From positions 434,001 to 498,000 of the forward strand of contig NZ_NPBD01000007.1 of NCBI RefSeq assembly GCF_002272745.1: a stretch of DNA of 64,000 bases, written 5' to 3'. The notes under the pieces are model-generated. The model was not told the origin of the DNA, searched no databases, and was given only the letters and a program-made list of their open reading frames with translations. The translations under genes were made by a program, and so were the position numbers. Position 1 is the first letter of the stretch; the number at the start of each line of letters is the position of its first letter. This DNA is from Terribacillus saccharophilus (lineage in GTDB: Bacteria > Bacillota > Bacilli > Bacillales > Amphibacillaceae). This document shows positions 53,611-61,541 of this stretch, piece after piece.

Positions 53611-53928
53611 AAGTAGATCCTCCTTGTAAGTATGGAATACCTTAAATTATTCTTCAATAGCCCATTCAGCCGGAATCAGTTATCTTGCAAGCTTGAATTC
53701 CCGGTTCCCGGGGAAATCCCTTGCAAACCGCTACCGTTCTGAAACGGGTTATGGAAGAGACACAACATCAACATCGCTATCCGAAATAAATACAATGTTG
53801 AAAATATTATCCCTATACTACATGCTTTTATAAATAAATACAAATGAAAGCTCCAAAGTATGCAGAAAAAAGGACGATAGTACCTATTTACCCGCGTTTG
53901 CCGATTTATCTCATTTTTGTTGTATTCT
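53611..53928 (-). other. Structured leader and promoter region of aroA
   Basis: On the minus strand a promoter TTGTAT-17-TAGTAT lies roughly 200 bp upstream of the ATG. The long leader contains a TTGCAAG/CTTGCAA hairpin (plus-strand 53685-53691 and 53720-53726) enclosing a nested CCCGGGAACCGGG segment, and a CCCGTTTCAGAACGG hairpin beside it. No T-box motif or other leader class I know is present. No gene is seen here. Confidence 0.5.
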
Positions 53929-55137
53929 TTATAATTTATTTACATTAAGAGCAGGCTGCCGATCTCTTCGACGCTTGATCACAAAATCGGTCAACGTGAA
54001 CAAAAATACGAGCAAAAACAGGAAACTCGACATTTGGAACAGAGTAGATGTCGAAACAAATTGATGCAGAAGGCCAAGGATAACAGCACTTAAGCCGATG
54101 CCAAAATCGATAGATGAATAGTACATCCCATTGGCTATGCCGCTTCTCTCGACATCTGTCTTGGAAATTGTCCACGCTTGCAAAGCGGGGATCATAGACC
54201 CATAACCGAGCCCGAACAAGGCACCGGAGACGATGAAGTACCAATTGGCTGATGCTATGCTGAGTATCCACATAGCAAGGAAAGCAACAACGGAACAACC
54301 CATTATTAGAATCCATGGTCCTTTGGAATCGAACAAGCGGCCTGTAAATGGTCTAGAAACTGTTGCGCATAAAGCATTGGCCAAATAAAAGAGGAATGTA
54401 CCCGTAAGCTGCTGTTCCTGTCCAAAAAGAACAAGATAAGTGACGATGGAACCGTACCCGAATGACGTAAGGAATGTAATGAATACAGGATAGGCGCTTT
54501 TCTTTTCGATTAATGATTTAAAAAATGAAAATTTCGGCGGTTGGGCCTGGTTTCGTGACAATGCTTCCGGCTCAGCATAACGTGTTAGTGCCAGGAATAG
54601 AAAAGCAATCATGCCAAGTATGATAGATACAAATATGAGCGTCCGAAAATTATAGGTCTGATAGAGGAAGATGCCGACACTTGGTGCGATGATCATACCG
54701 ATTGTAATAGAGAGACCGAAATAACCCATGCCTTCTCCGACACGCCTTCTCGGTACAAGATCAACTGCAGCTGTGCCGTTTGTAGTGGTGCTCCATCCCC
54801 AAGCAGCTCCATGCAGAAAGCGGAAAATTAATAGAAGCGTAACGATTTGAGTGAAGGGATAAAGAATTGCACAGACGAGCAAAAGGAAAGAACCGATCAG
54901 TATCGGCGTTTTCCTTTTCTTCGTCAGCAGTACATGACCAATGAATGGCCTGATTAAAATAGCGGCAATCGAGAATGCCGTTGTTACCAATCCAACCTCC
55001 AAGCTGCTGCCGCCAATGGAGGCAATATACGGCGGCAGATTCGGCAGCAGCATCTGGAAGCTCATAAAAGTGAACAAATTGCCCAGCAATAAGAAAATGA
55101 AGGCTTTTGTCCATAAGGGAGGCTGATTGTTTACCAT
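53929..55137 (-). CDS. MFS transporter
   Basis: A 402-residue twelve-helix major-facilitator exporter. The A-like loop GHVLLTKKRKTP near residues 66-77 and the second-half counterpart GRLFDSKGPW near 262-271 are typical; the central loop is short. No substrate clue. It lies 14 bp downstream of an AI-2E family gene on the same strand. ATG at 55137 has GGAGGTAGTA upstream. Confidence 0.87.
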   Translation of the reverse strand: MVNNQPPLWTKAFIFLLLGNLFTFMSFQMLLPNLPPYIASIGGSSLEVGLVTTAFSIAAILIRPFIGHVLLTKKRKTPILIGSFLLLVCAILYPFTQIVTLLLIFRFLHGAAWGWSTTTNGTAAVDLVPRRRVGEGMGYFGLSITIGMIIAPSVGIFLYQTYNFRTLIFVSIILGMIAFLFLALTRYAEPEALSRNQAQPPKFSFFKSLIEKKSAYPVFITFLTSFGYGSIVTYLVLFGQEQQLTGTFLFYLANALCATVSRPFTGRLFDSKGPWILIMGCSVVAFLAMWILSIASANWYFIVSGALFGLGYGSMIPALQAWTISKTDVERSGIANGMYYSSIDFGIGLSAVILGLLHQFVSTSTLFQMSSFLFLLVFLFTLTDFVIKRRRDRQPALNVNKL

Positions 55138-55150
55138 AGATTACTACCTC

Positions 55151-56245
55151 CTATTCTGCTTGAATTCCAGCAGCAGATTTTTTCTTCATCCTAGAATCGA
55201 CCCATTCATGGTAGAAGTGGGAGATGATAGTCTTGCAAACCGCATAGAATGGAATGACGAACAGTAGACCGAGAAAACCGGCAATGCTTCCGGCTGCCAG
55301 TATGAGTGTAATAACCGTCAGAGGATGGATACTTAGTGCTTTTCCCATGACATTCGGAGAAATTAGGTTTCCTTCAATCTGCTGGGCAATAAGCATGACA
55401 ACTGCTGCTAAGATAGCTAATTTCGGCTCTTGGAAGAAAGCAACCAGAATAGCAGGTACTGCTGCTAAGTATGGTCCGAGAAACGGAATGACGTTAAAGA
55501 CCAGTCCGATAATAGCGAGAGTGAAGGCATATTTAAGCCCAATAATCGCATACCCGATAAATAGCATCGTACCGACACACATTGCTACGATGAACTGACC
55601 TTGGATGAAGGATGCCAACGTATGGTTCAGGTCCTCCATCAGCTTCTTCACACTTGCACCTTTTTTCTTATCAAAAAATTTTGTTAAAAATGGAATTAAT
55701 TTTTCTCCGTCTTTAAGCATAAAGAATAAGAAAAAGGGTATCAAAACCAATGTGAACAAGAAGTTAATCAGGCTGGAAATAAATCCAATCAGATAACCTG
55801 GAATATCCTGCAGGCTGGACTGTAAGTTTGATGCATAATTCTGGATTGATTCCTCAACTTGATCAGGCAACGCAGAGTGATTTTCCTCCCAATAGTCCAC
55901 AATGGACGTTAGTTGGTTTGTGATACCTGGGATGTTATTCACCAATGCCTGATATTGATTTTGTACGATTGGAGCAGCGAACCGAAAGACGAGATATACC
56001 AATCCAATCAGGAGCAGGAATATCGTTAGGATGGCTACCCATTTTGGGAAGCGGATCTTCTCTAGAAGCCGCACGAGCGGTTTAGTGATGTAGAATAGAA
56101 GGCCGGCTGCAATCATCGGGAATGCAATCGCTCCTATGTATGTAGCCAGAGGCTGGAAGATGAAATCGACTTTCGCAATCAACAGTATAAGTGTGAAAGT
56201 CAGAACAGCGGCCACAAGGCCTTGGAACCATTTTTTCTGAGTCAA
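55151..56245 (-). CDS. AI-2E family transporter
   Basis: A 364-residue membrane protein with about eight helices. The family blocks are present: FPMIAAGLLFYITKPLVRLLEK near 43-64, a soluble loop of about 85 residues, LIPFFLFFMLKDGEK near 170, and GNLISPNVMGKALSIHPLTVI near 302-322. It starts with TTG at 56245; the nearest AAGGA is 12 bases away, so the start is less sure. Members include putative Na+/H+ antiporters and autoinducer exporters. Confidence 0.85.
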   Translation of the reverse strand: MTQKKWFQGLVAAVLTFTLILLIAKVDFIFQPLATYIGAIAFPMIAAGLLFYITKPLVRLLEKIRFPKWVAILTIFLLLIGLVYLVFRFAAPIVQNQYQALVNNIPGITNQLTSIVDYWEENHSALPDQVEESIQNYASNLQSSLQDIPGYLIGFISSLINFLFTLVLIPFFLFFMLKDGEKLIPFLTKFFDKKKGASVKKLMEDLNHTLASFIQGQFIVAMCVGTMLFIGYAIIGLKYAFTLAIIGLVFNVIPFLGPYLAAVPAILVAFFQEPKLAILAAVVMLIAQQIEGNLISPNVMGKALSIHPLTVITLILAAGSIAGFLGLLFVIPFYAVCKTIISHFYHEWVDSRMKKKSAAGIQAE

Positions 56246-56417
56246 CTTAGATCAGTATCCTTTCCAGTTATTGATATAGCCTAGCATAGCATAGCCAGGC
56301 TATGGCGTAACCCATTCCACAAGTATTTGTTAAATTTCCAGCAGGATGGGATTTCGCGCCATTTCCACTTATAATGTGGTAGGATATCACTATACTTATT
56401 TTTCAGGAGGAAAGCAC

Positions 56418-58136
56418 ATGGTTTGGCAAGATACATATAAAAAATGGAGTACATTTAAAGCACTTGATCCGAAATATAAAGAGGAACTGACGAAGCTCGC
56501 TGATGATGAAGCAGCTTTGGAAGATGCTTTCTATAAAGAATTAACATTTGGTACAGGCGGTATGCGCGGTGTGCTTGGTGCGGGAACGAACCGTATGAAC
56601 ATCTATACTGTTCGCAAAGCTGTAGAAGGATTAGCAGTATATATGGAAAAGAACATTTCTGATTACAAGAATCGTGGCGTGGCGGTTGCTTATGATTCCC
56701 GTTACATGTCTCCAGAGTTCGCGGATGAAACGGCACGTGTTCTTGGAGCACATGGTATTCGTGCGCATGTATTCGAGTCTTTACGACCGACACCGTTACT
56801 ATCATTTGCCGTACGGCATCTGAAAGCTGCTGCTGGTATCATGATTACAGCAAGTCATAACCCACCTGAATACAACGGATTTAAGGTTTATAACGAAGAT
56901 GGTGGCCAAATTCCTCCTGAGCAGGCAGAAGCTATCATTGCTGAAATTGCGAAAGTGGAAAACGAACTGGCTGTAGAAGTTGAAGAACTGGAAACTATCC
57001 GTACAAATGGCTTGCTGCATGTTATAGGAGAAGATGTGGACAGTGCCTACCTGCAGCAACTGAAAATGATCTCGAATATGTCTGATTCCGCGAAAGAGCA
57101 ATTGGACAAGCTTCAAATCGTCTTCACTCCGCTGCACGGAACATCTCATGATCTAGTTTTGCGCGGCTTGGATCAGCTTGGCTTCCAAAATGTACATGTG
57201 GTCAAAGAGCAAGCGCAGCCGGATCCGGAGTTCTCTACAGTTGAATCTCCGAATCCTGAAGAACATCAAGCTTTTACACTTGCAATGGAGCAAGGGCAGG
57301 AAATTGGAGCGGATGTACTGATTGGAACTGATCCGGATGCAGACCGCCTAGGAGTTGCAGTACAGGACGGAAAAGGTGCATATCAAGTGCTGACAGGGAA
57401 CCAGCTTGGTACTTTGATGCTGGATTATGTGCTGGAGAATGCTTCAGAAGGTGATCTGCGCAATGGAAAACTTGTCAAAACAATCGTAACGACTGAAATG
57501 GGCCGTGCGGTAGCAGCTTCATATGGCGTCGATACAATTGATACGCTTACTGGTTTCAAGTATATCGGAGAAAAGATAAAGCAATTCGAAACAACAGACG
57601 AGAAATTTTTGTTTGGTTATGAAGAGAGTTATGGCTATTTAATCGGTGACTTTGTTCGCGATAAAGATGCAGTTCAGGCTGCTATGATTGCTTGTGAAAT
57701 GGCTGCCCACTGGCGCGCACAAGGCAAAACATTGCTTGAAGCATTGCATGTATTATATGAAAAGCATGGCTTCTTCCTGGAGGATCTTCATTCCATTACG
57801 CTAAAAGGTAAGGATGGCGCTGCTAAGATTGCCGCTATGATGGACGCTGTCCGTGCAGACACACCACAAAAGCTTGGTGGCCTGAATGTACTTGCAGTGG
57901 AGGATTATTCCACACAAACACGCCTTAATCTTGATTCTGATACAGAAGAGCAGCTGACGCTTCCGAAGGAAAATGTAATCAAGCTTTTCCTCGAGAAGGA
58001 TAGTTGGGTGTGCTTGCGTCCATCTGGAACAGAACCGAAAATAAAGAGCTATTATGGCGTTAATAGTGCAAGCCGCGAAAACAGTTTAGAGCTGTTAGAA
58101 AAGCTGAAAGCAGATCTTGGCAACTACCTGCAATAA
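56418..58136 (+). CDS. pgcA: Phosphoglucomutase/phosphomannomutase
   Basis: Interconverts glucose-6-P and glucose-1-P for UDP-glucose, lipoteichoic-acid glycolipid and exopolysaccharide synthesis. 572 residues (B. subtilis PgcA 581). Active Ser in GIMITASHNPPEYNG near 145, metal-binding GTDPDADRLGVAV near 306, sugar loop FGYEESYGYL near 400, and phosphate-binding RPSGTEPKIK near 536. ATG at 56418 with TCAGGAGGAAAG; the open extension to 56346 is leader. Confidence 0.94.
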   Translation: MVWQDTYKKWSTFKALDPKYKEELTKLADDEAALEDAFYKELTFGTGGMRGVLGAGTNRMNIYTVRKAVEGLAVYMEKNISDYKNRGVAVAYDSRYMSPEFADETARVLGAHGIRAHVFESLRPTPLLSFAVRHLKAAAGIMITASHNPPEYNGFKVYNEDGGQIPPEQAEAIIAEIAKVENELAVEVEELETIRTNGLLHVIGEDVDSAYLQQLKMISNMSDSAKEQLDKLQIVFTPLHGTSHDLVLRGLDQLGFQNVHVVKEQAQPDPEFSTVESPNPEEHQAFTLAMEQGQEIGADVLIGTDPDADRLGVAVQDGKGAYQVLTGNQLGTLMLDYVLENASEGDLRNGKLVKTIVTTEMGRAVAASYGVDTIDTLTGFKYIGEKIKQFETTDEKFLFGYEESYGYLIGDFVRDKDAVQAAMIACEMAAHWRAQGKTLLEALHVLYEKHGFFLEDLHSITLKGKDGAAKIAAMMDAVRADTPQKLGGLNVLAVEDYSTQTRLNLDSDTEEQLTLPKENVIKLFLEKDSWVCLRPSGTEPKIKSYYGVNSASRENSLELLEKLKADLGNYLQ

Positions 58137-58140
58137 ATTG

Positions 58141-58169
58141 TTGACATTCTTCTGATATTCCAATAGACT
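58141..58169 (+). promoter_or_regulatory. SigA promoter of the Mn riboswitch-TerC unit
   Basis: TTGACA (58141-58146), 17-bp spacer, TAGACT (58164-58169), just after the pgcA stop and about 27 bp before the riboswitch. Confidence 0.78.
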
Positions 58170-58196
58170 GAATGTGTGATAAGCGCAATATGCTTT

Positions 58197-58313
58197 TAAA
58201 GGGGAGTAGCTGTACAGTAAAGTCGTCATTCCGAGAGAAATCTCCGGCTTTATTGGCAACTCAGACGTTGTTAGCGAGACCTTTACCTTCTTGGTAAAGG
58301 TCTCGCTTTTTTT
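58197..58313 (+). promoter_or_regulatory. yybP-ykoY manganese riboswitch with terminator
   Basis: Conserved blocks in order: AAAGGGGAGTAGC at 58198-58210, GTCGTCATTC, CCGGCTTTATTGGCAAC and ACGTTGTTAGCGAGACCTTTACC. The last block doubles as the 5' arm of a terminator, GCGAGACCTTTACC (58274-58287) with GGTAAAGGTCTCGC (58293-58306), followed by seven T. Mn2+ binding should favour antitermination of the TerC gene. Confidence 0.93.
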
Positions 58314-58395
58314 AAGTAAAAAGTGTTACGCCTTTACTAAGTTGGGGTATGATTGCAAAGATAATCGCATACTACACTTAAAGGAGCGTAACTAC

Positions 58396-59184
58396 ATGGA
58401 TGCACAATTACTTTTTGAGTATGGCTGGGTTCTGATCGTCCTTGTCGGGCTGGAAGGTATTCTTGCCGCAGATAACGCATTAGTACTCGCAATCATGGTA
58501 AGGCATTTGCCTGAAGAACAACGTAAAAAAGCACTTTTCTATGGTCTAGTCGGAGCATTTGTTCTTCGCTTCGCCTCTCTATTCGTCATTTCCTTCCTTG
58601 TTGATGTATGGCAAGTACAGGCGATCGGTGCGGCGTACCTATTGTTTATTTCCATAAAAAATCTGTACGACAAATTCAGTGCCAAGAATAATGACGTGGC
58701 AAATAAGAAGCCGAAAAAAGAAAGTGGCTTCTGGATGACAGTTTTGAAAGTCGAACTTGCTGATCTTGCTTTTGCCGTCGATTCCATTCTTGCAGCAGTA
58801 GCACTAGCTGTCGCACTTCCGCCAACCGGAATAGGTAATGTAGGAAGCTTGGATACTGGACAATTCGCTGTCGTCCTAGCAGGTGGTATGATCGGTATCA
58901 TCATCATGCGTTTTGCAGCGAATGTATTCGTAGATCTTCTCCATACAAGACCTGCTTTAGAAGTAGCAGCTTTCATTATCGTAGGCTGGGTTGGGATTAA
59001 GCTTGTCGTTAGTACGCTTTCCCACGAAGCACTAGGCGTACTGCCGCATGACTTCGCACACTCTACAGCTTGGAAACTTACATTCTACGGTATATTAGTA
59101 GCGATCGCCGTAATCGGCTGGATTGTATCCGGTAAGAACAAAGTGGAGCATAAGAAAGAGGATTCTGCTGAAGGAACTGAATAA
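58396..59184 (+). CDS. TerC-family membrane protein (YkoY/YceF type, Mn export)
   Basis: A 262-residue protein with seven or so helices. The TerC signature GLEGILAADNALVLAIMV (about 19-36) includes the conserved acidic Asp in AADNA; the symmetric second copy is VELADLAFAVDSILAAVALA near 120-139. Members under the Mn riboswitch (YkoY and relatives) are linked to Mn2+ efflux and metalation of exported enzymes. ATG at 58396 follows AAAGGAG; the frame from 58291 starts in the terminator. Confidence 0.92.
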   Translation: MDAQLLFEYGWVLIVLVGLEGILAADNALVLAIMVRHLPEEQRKKALFYGLVGAFVLRFASLFVISFLVDVWQVQAIGAAYLLFISIKNLYDKFSAKNNDVANKKPKKESGFWMTVLKVELADLAFAVDSILAAVALAVALPPTGIGNVGSLDTGQFAVVLAGGMIGIIIMRFAANVFVDLLHTRPALEVAAFIIVGWVGIKLVVSTLSHEALGVLPHDFAHSTAWKLTFYGILVAIAVIGWIVSGKNKVEHKKEDSAEGTE

Positions 59185-59189
59185 AAAGG

Positions 59190-59226
59190 AAGACCTTCTA
59201 CTTAATGGTAGAAGGTCTTTTTTTTG
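59190..59226 (+). terminator. Rho-independent terminator
   Basis: AAGACCTTCTAC and GTAGAAGGTCTT stem followed by eight T. Confidence 0.92.
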
Positions 59227-59236
59227 AACAGACATT

Positions 59237-59265
59237 TTGTTTTTCTAGCTCATAAGCGTTAAAAT
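59237..59265 (+). promoter_or_regulatory. Promoter of the OsmC-family gene
   Basis: TTGTTT (59237-59242), 17-bp spacer, TAAAAT (59260-59265), about 40 bp upstream of the start codon. Confidence 0.55.
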
Positions 59266-59303
59266 AGAAGGTAGTATACAGATAGCAGAAGGGGACGAGT
59301 ACC

Positions 59304-59759
59304 ATGTCAGAACATCATTTTCATTTAGCGGCAGCCTGGCCAGGAGGCAGAAACAGCTCTGGTTCGATTGAAGCAGGAAACCTGAAGACGGAAATCAGCA
59401 TTCCGCCTGAAATGGGTGGACCTGGCATTGGTACGAATCCGGATGAGATGCTGCTCGGTGCAGCAGCTACTTGCTACATCATCACGTTAGCAGCAATGAT
59501 TGAACGTGCTCATTTGCCGCTATCATCCATGAAACTGGAATCAGAAGGTATTGTCGACGAAACGAATGGTGTGATTACCTACAAGCGAATCATCCATCGA
59601 CCTACAGTGTATTTGAAAGAAGAGGCGACAGATAAGCAATTCCAGATGCTGGAGAAGCTTGCCGTTAAGGCGGAAGAAAGCTGTATGATTACAAGAGCAA
59701 TTAAAGGCAATGTGGAAGTCAGCTTAGAGGCAGACCTGAATATCGAGAAAAACTCTTAA
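59304..59759 (+). CDS. OsmC/Ohr-family peroxiredoxin-like protein
   Basis: A 151-residue OsmC-fold protein. Two redox cysteines appear where expected: GAAATCYIITLAAMIE near residue 57 and AEESCMITRAIKGNV near 125. N-terminal PEMGGPGIGTNPDEMLLGA is typical of the OsmC subgroup found in staphylococci and bacilli. Expected to reduce organic hydroperoxides. Start has GGGGACG upstream. Zur lies 30 bp downstream on the same strand. Confidence 0.85.
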   Translation: MSEHHFHLAAAWPGGRNSSGSIEAGNLKTEISIPPEMGGPGIGTNPDEMLLGAAATCYIITLAAMIERAHLPLSSMKLESEGIVDETNGVITYKRIIHRPTVYLKEEATDKQFQMLEKLAVKAEESCMITRAIKGNVEVSLEADLNIEKNS

Positions 59760-59789
59760 TAATCTTGCAAGATAAAGGACGGAAAGCGT

Positions 59790-60203
59790 ATGAATAGTGA
59801 ACGTGCGATGCATATTCTGAAAGAAAATGGCTTTAAACAGACAAAGCAGCGCGAAAAACTGCTGGATATTTTTCAGAAACGATCCCAGTATTCCGCGGTG
59901 ACCGATCTTTGGAAAGAATTTCGTGAGGATTTTCCGAGTGCCAGTTACGATACCGTGTATCGTAACCTATATACAATGGCCGAACTTGGTATCCTGGAGA
60001 TGACAGCAATTGACGGAGATAAACATTTCCGTTTTCACTGCAATATAGAAGGCCATCATCATCATTTTATCTGCAAACAATGTGGCATTACGAAAGCAAT
60101 TGATGTCTGTCCGATAGCAGATGTGAAAACGGTGCTACCGGGTGGTTATACAATAGAAAACCATAATTTCGAAGTGTATGGCATTTGCCCTGCCTGTCAA
60201 TAA
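59790..60203 (+). CDS. zur: Zinc uptake regulator Zur (Fur family)
   Basis: A 137-residue metalloregulator. Winged helix N-terminus (KENGFKQTKQREKLLDIF, SYDTVYRNLYTMAELGIL), then a metal domain with HFRFHCNIEGHHHHFICKQCG and a second Cys pair in CPACQ at the very end for the structural zinc. Placement directly upstream of a zinc-binding lipoprotein gene with Zur-like operators makes Zur more likely than Fur or PerR. The stop codon lies inside a terminator hairpin. Confidence 0.87.
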   Translation: MNSERAMHILKENGFKQTKQREKLLDIFQKRSQYSAVTDLWKEFREDFPSASYDTVYRNLYTMAELGILEMTAIDGDKHFRFHCNIEGHHHHFICKQCGITKAIDVCPIADVKTVLPGGYTIENHNFEVYGICPACQ

Positions 60204-60222
60204 TTGATAGGCAGTATTTTTT
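60190..60222 (+). terminator. Terminator overlapping the zur stop codon
   Basis: CTGCCTGTCAA and TTGATAGGCAG form a stem whose loop is the TAA stop; TATTTTTTT follows. Confidence 0.85.
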
Positions 60223-60230
60223 TGTGGACG

Positions 60231-60276
60231 AAACGTAATTATTACCGTTTACAAATAGTAATGGTTACGATATAAT
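60231..60276 (+). promoter_or_regulatory. znuA promoter with two Zur operators
   Basis: TTTACA (60248-60253), 17-bp spacer and TATAAT (60271-60276). Box 1, ACGTAAT-T-ATTACCG (60233-60247), and box 2, TAGTAAT-G-GTTACGA (60256-60270), match the 7-1-7 Zur palindrome TCGTAAT-N-ATTACGA at about 11 and 12 of 14 positions. Their centres are 23 bp apart, roughly two helical turns, one abutting -35 and one filling the spacer. Confidence 0.8.
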
Positions 60277-60314
60277 CTCGATTAGAGCTTATATGTAACG
60301 GGAGGAAATCATTT

Positions 60315-61333
60315 TGAAGAAATCATTACTTTTAATCAGTACAGCCTTACTTTTAGTTCTGCTTGCAGCTTGTTCCGATGGCGGCAGTCAGGATAGCAGT
60401 GAAGACGGGAAAATGAAGATATATACAACGATTTATCCGATTCAGTATTTTGCTGAACGAATCGGGGGTGACCAAGTAGAAGTGGAGTCCGTGCTGCCGC
60501 CAGGTAGTGACGCACATAACTTCGAACCAACGTCGAATCAGATGGTGGATATTGCTAAATCAGATGCATTCCTTTATTCGAGTGATGAGCTAGAAACATA
60601 TGCTAAAACGATTGCTGATGCAGTAGGAGACGAAGATGTTAAGATAGCGCAATTAGCAGATGGTATCAACTTACTTCCTTTCGACGAAGAGCATGATCAT
60701 AGCCATGAAGCTACTGAAGAAGAACATGATCATAGTCATGAAGCTACTGAAGAAGAGCATGATCATGAAGAAGAAGAGGCTACAGAAGAAGAGCACGATC
60801 ATGGCAGCATTGATCCACATTACTGGCTTGATCCAGAGCGTGCAAATCAGATGGCAGAGAATATGAAAAACACGCTTGTTGAGCTTGATCCAGATAATAA
60901 GTCGACATATGAAGACAACTATACAGCTGTAGCAGAAGAATTAGACGAGCTTGATCAGAAATTCCAGCAGGCTGTAGAAGGTAAGGATAACAAGAAGATC
61001 ATCGTTTCCCATGCAGCATATGGATACTGGGAGGATCGTTATGGTATCGAACAAATTGCTATAACTGGTCTATCGCCGACAAATGAACCTTCACAGAAGG
61101 AACTGGAGGAAATTATCCATACTGCAGAAGATAACAAACTGAACTATGTGTTGTTCGAACAAAATATCTCGCCGAAGGTTGCAACCATTGTTCAAGATGA
61201 AATCGGAGCTGACGTACTCAGAATCCACAATCTAGAGACGGTGACAGAGGATGAAATTGATGCAGACGAAGATTACTTCAGTCTGATGAATAAAAATATC
61301 GAAACGTTGGAGCAAGCTTTGACGAACGAATAG
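60315..61333 (+). CDS. znuA: Zinc ABC transporter substrate-binding lipoprotein
   Basis: High-affinity Zn2+ receptor of about 339 residues; the start is a TTG at about 60314-60316 (MKKSLLL), 6 bases after GGGAGGAAAT. Lipobox LLAAC with Cys20. The cluster-9 metal site is seen in DAHNFEP, GSIDPHYWLD, VSHAAYGYW and the C-terminal Asp/Glu region. Between the first and second ligands lies a His-rich loop with repeated EEHDH units. No permease or ATPase gene follows, so ZnuBC must be encoded elsewhere. Repressed by Zur. Confidence 0.9.
60686..60802 (+). repeat. In-frame tandem repeat encoding the His-rich zinc loop
   Basis: Two 33-bp units encoding EEHDHSHEATE, a third of 36 bp with EEHDHEEEEATE, and a partial fourth EEHDH. 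The DNA of the first two units is nearly identical, so the loop grew by recent slippage or duplication. Confidence 0.85.
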
Positions 61334-61362
61334 AGGCTGGATAAAAGTATTTCAGCTATACG

Positions 61363-61463
61363 AAAACCCGAACTTTGACGTGAATCTTGCGTAAGTTCGG
61401 GTTTTTGATTGGTGCTCAGTAATATTATTGGTTTTTATGCAACAGCATATTGTTATGCCTCAG
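61363..61463 (+). terminator. znuA terminator and element-free copy of the dispersed terminator repeat
   Basis: AAAACCCGAACTT (61363-61375) pairs with AAGTTCGGGTTTTT (61393-61406). Flanking GGTGCTCAG-AATATT-TT-GTTTT (from 61411) matches the sequence to the right of the palindromic element near 34.96 kb. Confidence 0.82.
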
Positions 61464-61541
61464 GTTCTCTTATGTTTCGTGAATATTCTAATTTTACGTT
61501 ATAATAGGTGGGTATATTTGTTTTAATGGAGGAGTAATCAA

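Noticed and set aside
53882-53928. Cyclic-di-GMP-like riboswitch after the MFS gene
   Set aside because: Only a short GGCAAACGC-like match on the minus strand; the remaining conserved parts and the pairing are missing.
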